From the NCBI GenBank assembly GCA_964017195.1, contig OZ024897.1:33193536-33257535 (forward strand): 64,000 nt of DNA. Reading direction: 5' to 3'. This DNA comes from Siderastrea radians. Taxonomy: Eukaryota > Cnidaria > Anthozoa > Scleractinia > Rhizangiidae. Position 1 is the stretch's first letter. Every line of letters starts with the position of its first letter. This document shows positions 46,573 through 56,792 of the stretch, piece by piece. Below the pieces are notes generated by a model that was not told the DNA's origin, did no database searches, and saw only the letters and a program-made list of their open reading frames with translations. A program made the position numbers and the translations under genes.

Positions 46573-47056
46573 CCCGCCGTCAGGACGGGGTCTAGTAATA
46601 CCCGTTTTTTTTTCATTATAAGTTCTTTTTGGTGGTCATTTGCCCCAGACCTTTGCTCGGTCAAAACAATACTTGCCGGTAACTTCGTTCGTTTAGAGTT
46701 TATTCGCCAGAAATTTCATGAAAGTTGGTGTAGAAAATTACTGGCGATTTAATGGCATAAAAACCCCTTTGATGAAAGCAGGAACGAAGGTGCTAGCGAG
46801 CTTTAAAGCTGGAATGAATTCGCCTAACTTGCCCTGGCACGTAAACATTACATCACTGAAACACAGAAGCCGATTCGGGGAAGTCCCTTGTTTTCGCCAA
46901 GTTGAATAATTCAACAGTCAAATGCAAGCATTTTTTGGGCAGTTTTGCTTTGCTTCGCCAGAATCTTTAGGGAAAGTTGTGTAGAAAAGTACAAGGAATT
47001 CAATGAAGTTAACATTTCTTCGACGAGAGCAAGGACGAATGTACTAGCGAGCTTAA

Positions 47057-48323
47057 AGGATCCTAGTCAGGCACGCCTTTGTTATTGTTTTGATCTGAAA
47101 TTTGCGATCAGATTACTCGTTGAACGTGACAAAACGTCAAAAGTTCAACTGGTAAAAATATAAACTGTAGCCTGAACCTGAAATTTCTTCGCTTGTTTTT
47201 GATTTTAGTGCCAGTAAAAGGGCTTTCGATTATTTTCAGCGCATTTTGGGGGCTGTCCAAAAACCTAGAACTCAAAGAATGTTTGTGTTCGTAAGCCGGC
47301 CAGCCTCCCAGTCCGCTTACCCAAAAGCACACTGTATTTAGCGAGCGCTCGTGGAATATGATTTACAAGCGAATCTAGAATCATAAAGGTTTGGACACTT
47401 GTTTAATTGGGTATTCTTGACTTTCCCATCGCCATAAAACACAAAAGGCGAATGCACGGAGGGCAGAAATGTTTCCAAAACTCACTCGATCACGCCGCTC
47501 TGACCACTGTTCCGAGCCGCATTTAGTTTTAATTAGCGCTAGATAAAGCGAGAACATTTCACATTTCACATTCCTTTGTTAATAGCTTTTATTTTCTTTA
47601 TTATCATCGCGCAGGATGGATATTCATTTCAATTTTCAAAATACACGAATTGCCATGAAAACAAAACGTACTGCAGCTAGCTTAGGTGTCGACTGCGGCT
47701 AACAGATCTGATTTACAAAGTTTCTGTTCGCAAACCATTCTTTCTCCTCCTTTTCTACAATTCCAGGGATTAGTTTATGGAAAAAAATCAAAGTGTTGTT
47801 CTTAGGCATCGAAGGCTTTGAAGCTTTCGCTTTAGCGTCGCTACCAGCACTGCAGAGCGAGTCCCGTCGTCACATTTAGAAGACCAAAACATTTCAGCCC
47901 GTGAAGAACGCGCACCGTAATGAAGTAAAATGTCAGCGAATAAGCTTGACCAGCATTTCAATCCACTGGATATCTTTTGCTTGTCTAGTGCAATAACCAA
48001 GAAGGTCCTTGAATAATGATTTCTTTCATAAGCTTGACTGTTTTGGTACTGCCACGCGAAGGAGAACGTAAACCGCTTAGAGTCCTGGCTTTGTCTCGCA
48101 CATTTCACGAGAAAAATAGCAAACAACACCAAAATAACCGGCCAGATGTAACCGCTATTAATTTTTTAATGCCAGAAAAGTAAATGAAGGCCCAAACCGG
48201 CCGTATTGGCGCGGATGTAACCGGATTTCAATTCACTGTGAAAAAATCCTGATTTTAGATGGCATAGAAAATGGCGGATTTCTCACTTGATGCATGCAAA
48301 GCACTGTGGGTGACTAGGATCCT
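47057..48323. mobile_element. 1.27-kb TIR element with perfect TTAA duplication, inside array unit L2
   Basis: TTAA at 47053-47056 and 48324-48327. Ends are AGGATCCTAGTCA and its complement. The related unit at 53366-53369 shows the uninterrupted site (gcTTTAgtttg, one base different from TTAA), so the insertion is demonstrated by an empty-site comparison. A 114-codon minus-strand frame (47788-48132) is not recognised; no transposase is evident. Confidence 0.9.
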
Positions 48324-48497
48324 TTAAGTTTGAAAGCTGGCATGAACTCGCGATCGTTATGAACTTAGTAATTATGATGTAAAGTGTATGTATGAGTGCC
48401 AAGAAGTGAGTAATACTGCCCTCCATAATTTCCCCCCGACCACAGGCCTTAAAAGTAAGAAATTAGAAATGAGAAGCAAGATAAAAGAAAAATCTTT

Positions 48498-48569
48498 GAT
48501 CCCGGCGGGACTCGAACCCACGACCTCCGGATTGGAACACCGTCGCTCAACCAACTGAGCTACGAGGCC
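48498..48569 (-). other. tRNA-derived sequence (SINE-type head), copy 1
   Basis: A 72-base cloverleaf-like sequence on the minus strand: GGCCTCG acceptor, GCTCAGTTGG (A box), GTGGGTTCGAGTCCCGC T-arm (B box) and a CGGGATC 3' strand. The anticodon loop reads GTTCCAA, but the anticodon stem has only about three pairs and the acceptor stem has a mismatch. It is therefore a tRNA relic, not a likely working tRNA. It sits in array unit L2 at the same place as copy 2 in L5, so it entered before the array duplicated. Confidence 0.75.
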
Positions 48570-48795
48570 AAACTGAGTCACGCTATGATCAAAATAATAA
48601 TTTCATCACGCTCTTCGTCACGCACGAACAGGGTGATTAGGCAGGTCATATCTTGATTTATATTATCATCGCAAACACGTAAAAGATACGATAAATCACG
48701 AACTTTTACCAGGCTGTAATATATTTTGGACCCCAAGGGCAGAGAGAACAACAGCGGGGTTAATGCCCCCTGGGGCTTTTCTTGTTTTTTTTTTT

Positions 48796-49788
48796 TGGTG
48801 GTCACTTGCCCAAGACCTCCGCTCGGTCAAAGCAATACTTGCCGGCAATCTTCGTTTGTTTAGCGTTTATTCGCCAGAATTTTCGTGAAAGTTGGTGTAG
48901 AAAATTACTGGCGATTTAATGGCACAAAAACCCCTTCGATGAAAGCAAGAATGAAGGTGCTAGCGAGCTTTGAAGCTGGCATGAATTCTAATAACTTGTC
49001 CTGGCAAGTAAACATTACCTCACTGAAACACAGAAGCCGATTCGGGGAAGTCCCTTACTTTCGCCAAGTTGAATAATGCAACTGTGAAATGCAAGCATTT
49101 TTTTGGCAGTTTTGCTTTGCTTCGCCAAAATCTTTAGGGAAAGTTGTGTAGGAAAGTACAAGAAATTCAATAAAGTTGACTTCTCTTCGATGGGAGCAAG
49201 GACGAAGGTGCTAGCGAAATTTGAGGCTAGCATGAACCGTGGCAGTAAATATTACATCACTGAAACACAGAAGCCGATTCGGGGAAGTCCCTTGCTTTCG
49301 CCAAATAATTCATCGAATCATGGCCTAAAAGTAGACTTGTACATTTCTTTTTTCGGTAGATAACCATTCCCTTTAGATTTTAGGATTATTTTTCTTTATC
49401 AATAAATCTCATTTCCGTGCCCTTACACTGAGATGTCGGTTCGTTTTAAAAAACGTGAGGTAACTGACTCACGCTATGGTCAATGTATTTCATCACGTTC
49501 TTTTTTCGCCAGTGCTGGAACAGGTGAATCACCAAGAAATGAGGGATGGCAAAAATGTTCATACTATTAGGGATTCATGTTATCACAAGGAGAAGGGTGC
49601 AGAAAAGACGTGGAGAAGGGGGGGGGGGGTGGCAGCAAACACGTCAAAGGTTCGATAAATCACCAACTTCATAAATTTAAACCACTTGGCCTCGTACCTT
49701 GATCACCGTAAAGTATTTTGCACCCTGAGGGGAAGGGGAAAACGGCGGGGTCTAATGCCCCTGGGGCTTTTCTTGTTTTGTTTTTTTT
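48796..49788 (+). repeat. Array unit L3
   Basis: Starts 'ggtggtcacttgcccaagac' and ends 'cccctggggcttttcttgtt'. It has both internal sub-repeats (beginning near 48880 and 49125) but a shorter second sub-repeat. It ends with a G run of nine or more near 49619-49628. Confidence 0.85.
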
Positions 49789-49790
49789 TG

Positions 49791-49825
49791 CCCCGCCGTC
49801 AGGACGGGGTCTAGTAATACCCGTT
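49791..49825 (+). repeat. Spacer motif CCCCGCCGTCAGGACGGGG
   Basis: The motif CCCCGCCGTCAGGACGGGGT followed by CTAGTAATA occurs at about 45191, 45521 (one variant base), 45564 (variant), 46571 and 49791, always at the edges of the tandem units. It is an imperfect palindrome. Its position marks unit junctions. Confidence 0.8.
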
Positions 49826-49835
49826 TTTTCTTTTT

Positions 49836-51474
49836 TTTTTGGTGATCACTTGCCCCAGACCTCCGCTTGGTCGAAACAATACTTGCAGGTAATCTTCGTT
49901 CACTTATTGTTTATTCGCCAGAATTTTCATGAACGTTGGTGTAGAAACTTACTGGCGATTTAATGGCATAAAAATCCCTTTGATGAAAGCAAGAACGAAG
50001 GTGCTAGCGAGCTTTGAAGCTGGCATGAATTCGTAAACATTACATCACTGAAACACAGAAGCCGATTCGGGGAAGTCCCTTGCTTTCGCCAAGTTGAATA
50101 ATTCAACAGTGACATGCAAGCATTTTTTTGGCAGTTTTACTTTGCTTCGCCAAAATCTTTAGGGAAGCTTGTGTAGAAAAGTACAAAACATTCAATGGAG
50201 TTGACTTCTCTTTGATGAGAGAAAGGACGAAGGTGCTAGCGAACTTTGAAGCTGGCATGAATTTGCCTAGCTTGCCCTGGCACGTAAACATTATTTCACT
50301 GAAACATAGAAGCCGATTCGGGGAAGTCCCTTGCTTTCGCCAAATCATTCATCGAATCGTGGCCTAGGTGCGTTTCTTTGGGAAAATCCAAATCCGGATT
50401 ATTGTATCCAAAAACGGATTTTGCGTTTCTTTACCTAAATCCGAAAATGGATTAATCAGGGATTAGTGATCTGAAGAATCCACACTCCGAGTGGATACAT
50501 CAGATCAAATCTAAATCCGGATTTTTAGGATTCATGGTCCGTGCGTTTCTTTGGGGGATGGATCCGAAAGTAGTACATCTGTCAAGCGGTCTTCCATGCA
50601 AATTTACTGGTCTCTCCATATTTTCTCTCGTTCTTGCGTGACAAAACATTCGATCGTAAAAAAGAAAATTCAGGTGATTATTCCGTTCGGTATATTTGAA
50701 AAGTTTTCTCCAAAAGTACAGACAGAAGCATTGACACGTCAGGATAACTTTATTTGTGTACTATTTCTGTAATTCAGGGACCAGATTTTGCTAATTGTGA
50801 ACGCAAATAGCGAGTTCACTTGAACTACTACAGATACTGTCCTTGTTTATAAATTATTTGTATTCTTCTCCTTGAATTCTAGGGTAGTACGAGAGAAGTA
50901 CCGTTCTGATATATATATTGCGTGCCTCCAACCTGTCTTGTCATGACAAAATAATCCTTTTTCGGATTTTGTGTTTCTTTGGTGTCGAAGAATCCATATG
51001 ATCTGGGATCACAAATCCGTTTTCGGATTCTCCCAAAGAAATGCACCCTAAAAGTAGACTTGTACATTTCTTTTTTCGGTAGGTAACCGTTCCCTTTAGA
51101 TTTTAGGATTATTTTTCTTTATCAATAAAATTAGAATTACGCTGAGATGTCAGTTCGTTAAAAAAAATGAATTGAGTCACGCTATGGTCAAGCTATTTCA
51201 TCACGTTCTTTTTTCGAGCTGGAACAGGTGAATGACCAAGAAATGAGGGATGGGAAAAGTGTTCACACTATTAGGGATTCATGTTATCACAAGGAGAACG
51301 GTGCAGAAAAGACGTGGGAAGGGTGGGGGGCAGCACACACGTCAAACGTTAGAAAAATCACCAACTTCAAAACTTTATACCACTTGGGCACATATCTTGA
51401 GTGACCGTAATAAATTTGCACCCCGAGGGGAGGGCGAAAACGGCGGGTCCAATGCCCCTGGGGCTTTTCTTGTT
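49836..51474 (+). repeat. Array unit L4, split by a 681-bp element
   Basis: Starts 'ggtgatcacttgccccagac', interrupted at 50367-51047, and ends 'cccctggggcttttcttg'. The first sub-repeat lacks the 'cctaacttgccctggcacg' segment present in the other units. Confidence 0.85.
50367..51047. mobile_element. 681-bp TIR element with 3-bp (CTA) target duplication
   Basis: Ends are GGTGCGTTTCTTTGGG and CCCAAAGAAATGCACC. CTA flanks both sides (50364-50366 and 51048-51050), and other array units read 'gtggcctaaaagtagac' without the insert, so the empty site is known. The interior repeats 'aaatccggatt' and 'cggattttgcgtttctt' variants near both ends as subterminal repeats. A 3-bp duplication suits PIF/Harbinger or CACTA superfamilies. 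No transposase is present. Confidence 0.88.
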
Positions 51475-51561
51475 TTTGTTTTTTTTTTGGTGGTCACTTG
51501 CCCCAGACCTTCGCTAGGTCAAAACAATACTTGCCGGTAATTTTCGTTCGTTTAGAGTTTA

Positions 51562-53003
51562 ATGAGATTTTGAGCGTTCTCTGGTTAAATATTTAAAAGT
51601 TTGAGCTTTCGATTGCCAGTCTGCAATCTTTGACAAGTGATGAATAAAAAGCGCTAACATTAAAATACATACTACAAAAAGTGCGAAAAAGAGAAATTAT
51701 AATAAAAAAACAATAAAAACACTTTAGTGGGAATAAAATGCTAATCAGAAGATCATAATAAAATTGAATATTGTCTAGGTAATTGTTTCGCATTATTGTT
51801 TGCGTCGCTTGTAATTGCTGTGTGTCAGGATTCCAGTGTTTTTCTAACGCGGAAATTTCCCTTGTCGATTACATGAGCACTTTTAAAGTCAATGGAGTGG
51901 TCGTTCAACCATGCGTGTGTTGCAACGTTGGAACCTTTTTTAAAGGCTTTTGTGTTTCTAGTATGTTCCTTCACTCTTGTTTTTAAGCACCTTCCAGTCT
52001 CTCCAATATAACTCCACGGACAGTCGGCACACGGAATCTTGTAAACAACATTTGTTTGTTGATCAGCCGGTGGTCTTGACTTGGGGGAAACAAATTCCTG
52101 TTGTAGGGTCTTCAGGGGTCTGCTTGTGGTTCGGATTCCGTTATTTCTGAGTAGTCTTGAGAGTGGCTCGGTTAGACCTTTGATATATGGTAAAACTGCG
52201 AAACCGCTATCTGAGTTTGAAGGGTCGGCCCATTTAAAGAACATTCCAACGAACTCTTCTGGTGTAGTTTCAGGAGGTGGTTTCTTCTTCAGGATGTTTG
52301 ATATGAAAGACGGGGGGGGGGTAGCCATTTGATTCCAGGGCATTTGAAACGTAAATCAATTCTTTTGATTTACCCGCAGAGGTGCTTGGAAGGTTAGAGG
52401 CACGATTCAGGAGAGTGGAGGCAGTACTTATTTTGTGTTTCTTCTCGTGGTGTGAATAAAAATCCAAGTACCTGTCCGTATGAGTAGATTTTCGGTAAAC
52501 ATCAATAGTGACAACACCATCCTTTCTGGATAACAGGGTGTCCAAGAAGGATATCTGTCCATTGTTCTCTGTTTCGATAGTGAAAGAAATCTTCGGGTCG
52601 ATCGAGTTGAGGGTGTCATGGAAGGTTGAGACGGAGTTTTTCTTAATAATGACGAAGCTGTCATCAACATAGCGTTTCCAAACTTTTGGAGGAGTTGCGG
52701 AAGCAGAGATAGCCGATTCTTCAATTATTTCCATACAAAGATTTGCAACGACGGGGCTGACAGGACTACCCATCGCACAACCGTGAATCTGTTTGTAAAT
52801 AGAATCATTGTATACGAAGTAGTTGTTTGATAGGGTGAAATCCAGGAGGGATATGATTTCATCAGAGGTGAGACTGGTTCTTAAGTGTAGAGTGGTGTCT
52901 TCATTGAGCTTTTTTCGGATATATTCACAGGCTTTTAAATTTTTAACCAGAGAACGCTCAAAATCTTATTATGTCTTACCCTGGTTACTCGTCCATTTTT
53001 AAA
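51562..53003 (-). mobile_element. 5'-truncated Penelope-like element with inverted ends and 13-bp target duplication
   Basis: CGTTTAGAGTTTA occurs at 51549-51561 and 53004-53016 and belongs to the array unit, so it is a 13-bp target duplication. Within the insert, the last 39 bases of the element's 3' end reappear inverted near its 5' end (core GATTTTGAGCGTTCTCTGG at 51564-51585 and, complemented, 52945-52966). Beyond that the 5' end has about 33 extra bases. 5' truncation with inverted terminal sequence is known for Penelope-like elements. Confidence 0.9.
51825..52940 (-). pseudogene. Penelope-like reverse transcriptase and GIY-YIG fragment, one frameshift
   Basis: Begins inside the RT with KACEYIRKKLNEDTTLH, then QIHGCAMGSPVSPVVANL, catalytic YVDD (codons at 52660-52671), ISFLDTLL, and after a frameshift KGLTEPLSRLLRNNGI and the GIY-YIG part VVYKIPCADCPWSYIGET with KTRVKEH. 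The frameshift falls exactly in a 10-base C run (minus strand; 52312-52321 on plus): both frames read PPP there. RT motif A is missing because of 5' truncation. The subfamily differs from the 37.4-kb element (GCAMGSPVSP versus GTAMGTKMAP). Confidence 0.88.
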
Positions 53004-53496
53004 CGTTTAGAGTTTATTCGCAAGGATTTTCATGATAGTTGGTGTAGAAAATTACTGGCGATTTAATGGCATAAAAACCCCTTCGATGAAAGCAAGAACG
53101 AAGGTGCTAGCGAGCTTTGAAGCTGGCATGAATTCGCCTAACTTGCCCTGGCACGTAAACATTACATCACTGAAACACAGAAGCCGATTCGGGGAAGTCC
53201 CTTGCTTTCGCCAAGTTGAATAATTCAACAGTCAAATGCAAGTATTTTTTGGCAGTTTTGCTTTGCTTCGCCAAAATCTTTAGGGAAAGTTGTGTAGAAA
53301 GGTACAAGGAATTCAATGGGCTTAACTTTTCTTCGACGAAAGCAAGGACGAATGTACTAGCGAGCTTTAGTTTGAAACCTGGTATGAACTCGCGATCGCT
53401 ATGAACTTAGTAATATTATGATGTAAAGTGTATGTATGAGTGCCAAGAAGTGAGCAATACTGCCCTCCATAATTTCCCCCCGGCCACAGGCCTTAA

Positions 53497-54142
53497 GGAC
53501 GTTTGCGCGAAAGACTTCTACAATACAGATTTTTTTCATACTTTGGCTACAGTCAGATAATGAGTTACCTATGTCAGAAATGGAAAAAAATTAGGGGGTC
53601 ACCGACTTCGTTTTCGAAATAAAGCTCGTCAAAAACTACCCCAATTTTGACAAATCGGCCCTCGTAACTCGACATGGCCTCAGTGCTTGTTAGTTGAAAA
53701 ATATTAAAAATGATTCGCTGTAGACCCACTTTCTTAGTCAAATTTTACTTAAGTGGGTCTGTTAAGTAAATAATTTGAATCGGTGTCATCCTTTTAGTTA
53801 AACTCAACCTCTAAGATCGACTTTAACGAACACCGTGCAGCTTCAATTCGATGATGCGAGGGAAGAAAAGTTGAAAAAATCAAACTTCTACAATACAGAT
53901 TTTCTTTAATTTTTCACAAAACGTAGATAATCGACAAAGAAAGTGATCTATCAAAAGAAAATATGGGGTCACCCAACATTTAAGAGAGTTAAACCCGTGC
54001 ATAGATATTTAAGTGCCCACTAGTGCTATATATCTCCACATCTCTTCAACAGCGCGCGCCCTCAATGCATGACGTGGCATGACATCACGAAGTGAATTGC
54101 GTGCGCAGTAAGGATGCGCAAAAACAATTGGCGCGAACGTCC
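53497..54142. mobile_element. 646-bp TIR element at a TTAA site inside the SINE-like tail of L5
   Basis: The ends are GGACGTTTGCGC and, complemented, GGACGTTCGCGC. Left flank TTAA (53493-53496), right flank TCAA (54143-54146), one change from TTAA. The unit at 48448-48456 shows the empty site 'ggccttaaaag'. Internally 'cttctacaatacagatttt' occurs twice (about 53514 and 53884) in direct order. No coding capacity. Confidence 0.85.
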
Positions 54143-54191
54143 TCAAAAGAAGAAATTAGAAATGAGAACCGAGATAAAAAAAAAAATCTTT

Positions 54192-54263
54192 GACCCCGGC
54201 GGGATTTGAACCCACGACCTCCTGATTAGAACACGGTCGCCCTACCAACTGAGCTACGAGGCC
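54192..54263 (-). other. tRNA-derived sequence (SINE-type head), copy 2
   Basis: Same 72-base layout as the copy at 48498-48569, with GCTCAGTTGG and GTGGGTTCAAATCCCGC, anticodon loop GTTCTAA, and a poorly paired anticodon stem. It has about nine differences from copy 1. Flanking array sequence is shared on both sides. Confidence 0.75.
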
Positions 54264-54523
54264 AAACTGAGTCACGCTTTGATCAAAATATTTTATCACG
54301 CTCTTCGTCACGCACGCTAAAACAGGGTGATTAGGCAGGTCATGTCTTGATTTATATTATCATTGCAAACACGTAAAAAATACGATAAATCACCAACTTT
54401 TAAAATTTACACCACTTTGGCTTGTATCTTACGTGGCTGTAATATATTTTGGACCCCAAGGGCAGAGAGAACAACCGCGGGGTTAATGCTCCTGGGGCTT
54501 TTCTTGTTGTCCTCTTTTTTCGT

Positions 54524-54682
54524 GGTCACTTGCCCCAGACTCCTGGCTTTTGCTCGGCCAGACAGATACTTGCTGTGTCTTTCGCTACACGGACTTGTAT
54601 CTTGAGTGACCTTAATAAGTTTTCCACCCGGAGGGGAGGGAGAACAACGGCGGGGTCTAATGCCCCTGGGGCTTTTCTTGTG
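54524..54682 (+). repeat. Short truncated array unit
   Basis: Begins 'gtggtcacttgccccagac' and jumps directly to the unit end 'ggtctaatgcccctgggg', losing about 900 bp of interior. This looks like a deletion derivative of an array unit. Confidence 0.75.
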
Positions 54683-54691
54683 TTTTTTTTG

Positions 54692-55815
54692 TGGCGGTCA
54701 CTTGCCCCAGACCTCCGGTTTTCGCTCGGCCAAACAAATACGTCTTGCAGACGTTCAATCAACATAAGCAATATCTTCAGTCAGTTGGCGTCGATTCGCC
54801 AAAATCTTCATGAAAAAAGGTGTAGTAAATTACTAGCGATGCAATGGCATAAGACTCTCTTCGACGCGAGTGAGGACGAAGATGCTAGCAAGCTTTGAAG
54901 GTCAGCGATTCGATGTCGTTTATATTTTCGTTGGTTACTCGACGCTAGTCAAATTCAACAGTGAAATGCAAGCATGTTTGGAAGGTTTGCTTTCCTTCGC
55001 CAAAATCTTTGTGTACAAAATTACAAGGAATTTAATGGAATTAACTTGTAATAATAAATAATAATAATAATATACAAAGCTTATATAACGCTTATTACAG
55101 CGTCTCCAAGCGCTTTACAATTCTAAGAACTAGGTAACAACTGAAACAAATATTGATTTAAGAAATCCAACTTCCACGAAAGCACGGACGAAGGTGCTAG
55201 CGAGCTTTGAAAGCCAACGATTCAAGCTGACATGAATTGGCCTTTTGATGCCGGAATAACAAGACTTGGCACGTAAACATTACGTCATTCAAGACAGAAG
55301 CCGATTCGGGGAATTTCCTTGCTTTCGCTAAAGCATTCATCGAATCATGGCTTAAAAGTAGACTTTCACGTTTCTTTTTCAGTAGATAACCGTTCCCTTT
55401 AGATTTTATAATAATCTTTTCTTTATCAATCTATTTAAATTTCCGTGCCGTTGTTGTTTAGAATTACGCTGAGATGTCAGTTCGTTTAAAAAAGAAAGGT
55501 GATGTAACTGAGTCACGCTATGGTCAAAACTATTTCGTCACGTTCTTCTTCGCCAGTGCCAGAACCGGGTGGATGACCAAGGAATGAGGGATGGGAAAGG
55601 TGTTCATACTATTAGGGATTCATGTTATCACAAGAGGAAGGGTGCAACGAAGACGTGGGGGGGGGGGGCAGCGAACGCGTCAAAGGTAAGATAAATCACC
55701 AACTTCAAAGATTTACACCACTTGAGCTCATATCTAAGTGACTGTGCTGTATTTTGCACCCTGAGGGGAGGGAGAAAAACAGCGGGGTCCAATGCCCCTG
55801 GGGCTTTTCTTGTTC
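54692..55815 (+). repeat. Array unit L6, most diverged, last in the array
   Basis: Starts 'cggtcacttgccccagacct' and ends 'cccctggggcttttcttgtt'. It contains both sub-repeats in more diverged form and a different short insertion at about 55045-55165. Confidence 0.8.
55045..55165 (+). repeat. SINE-like or LINE-tail insertion
   Basis: An (AAT)n run is followed by 'tatataacgcttattacagc' and 'gtctccaagcgctttaca', a phrase I associate with a common short dispersed repeat in cnidarian genomes. It interrupts the second sub-repeat of L6. Confidence 0.5.
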
Positions 55816-56792
55816 TCTTTACATTTCCTTGACTAAGAGTTATGCGGGATTGCCTTTAAGAGATCTCAGATCCGTCAAGAAAATGAAAACATTACAGACC
55901 TTTCATAAATATAAGAAGGAGTTCATATAAAGCAAAAGAATGGAAATTACTATGGATGTTAATAATCACAGAACATCCCCTAACTTTATTAGAGTATTTA
56001 AGGCTCTAGGTTAATGATTATCTCTTCTGCTGTTTGCTGTCGGTGTAAAATTTCTTCTATCATGACGACTTCTTCATCTTCCTCTTCTTCATTCTCCGCC
56101 ACTTTACCGCACCTCTGAAGAACACTTAGTCGGGAGAAGTAACTTGCGATTTGCTGCGCGGTTCAAACATTTTTTCTTCCCTTCCCCTTGGTGGGAGGTG
56201 GTTTTATGCATCCCAGCTCAGGGCAGGCAAGTCCCCTCTGTAGTTGTTGGTCATCATTATCAGGTCCTTTTCCTTTGTGGCTTCTTTGCATGTGCGGAGC
56301 TTTTCTTTTGTTTTCCTCGGCGCACCTGCATTAACTGCTGGGTTGCTGAAATGCTTATGCACGGTCAAAATAATCCAGTTTCGTTTGTGGCTTGGACATC
56401 TTTTTCAAATCTTGCGTACGCATCAGCGTTCCTTTGCCAATGCCGTAGTGTAACTTCTTGGTAATGCAGCAGGAGAATCAGTCGATTCCTATGATAAAAA
56501 AAAGATTTAATGAAAACTTAGCTCCAAATAAAATCAAATCTCCTATCCGACCTTGTACGTTTCAGATACAACATTTGGCAATTTAAAACAAGCATTACAA
56601 TTTTTTAGGCAAACTCACCAGACTAGATGCGTTCCTATATACTTTTTCTAAAGTCGGTGTCTCCACCATCTCCTTGTGACTTTGACGACAACGTCTACAA
56701 ACCTCTATATATCGTCAATTCTATCCATCCGTCCGTCCATCCATACTCACCAGGCGGGGGTGCACTAGTGGCCTCGGGGGGTGGGGCTTTCC
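55816..56792. other. Non-coding stretch, nothing recognised
   Basis: Overlapping plus-strand frames of 70-106 codons at 56144-56464 have a hydrophobic, Phe/Cys-rich translation without a known motif. No repeat was matched. Confidence 0.45.

Larger units (their letters stand above)
46629..48789 (+). repeat. Array unit L2, split by a TTAA element and carrying a tRNA-like segment
   Basis: The unit runs 46629-47056, is interrupted by the element 47057-48323, and resumes to 48789. Its second part differs from L1: it holds 'gatgtaaagtgtatgtatg', the tRNA-like sequence and a 'ggaccccaagggcagaga' end variant. The same variant occurs in L5, so L2 and L5 form a subfamily. Confidence 0.8.
51484..54506 (+). 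repeat. Array unit L5, split by a Penelope copy and by a TTAA element
   Basis: The unit starts 'ggtggtcacttgccccagac', is broken at 51561 by the second Penelope element, resumes at 53017, carries the L2-type 'gatgtaaagtgtatgtatg' end, is broken again at 53497-54142, then continues through tRNA-like copy 2 to 'ctggggcttttcttgttgtc'. Confidence 0.8.

Noticed and set aside
48372..48581. Minus-strand frame reading GLVAQLVERRCSNPEVVGSS
   Set aside because: This is the well-known false protein produced by translating a tRNA-like sequence (48498-48569). It is not a gene.
51825..52332. Plus-strand frames across the second Penelope copy
   Set aside because: They are shadows of the minus-strand reverse transcriptase and GIY-YIG sequence.
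46718..53223. Recurring 63-codon frame (MKVGVENYWRFNG...) in several array units
   Set aside because: It recurs because the DNA unit is tandemly repeated. Frame integrity is not kept in all units and the translation has no recognised domain.
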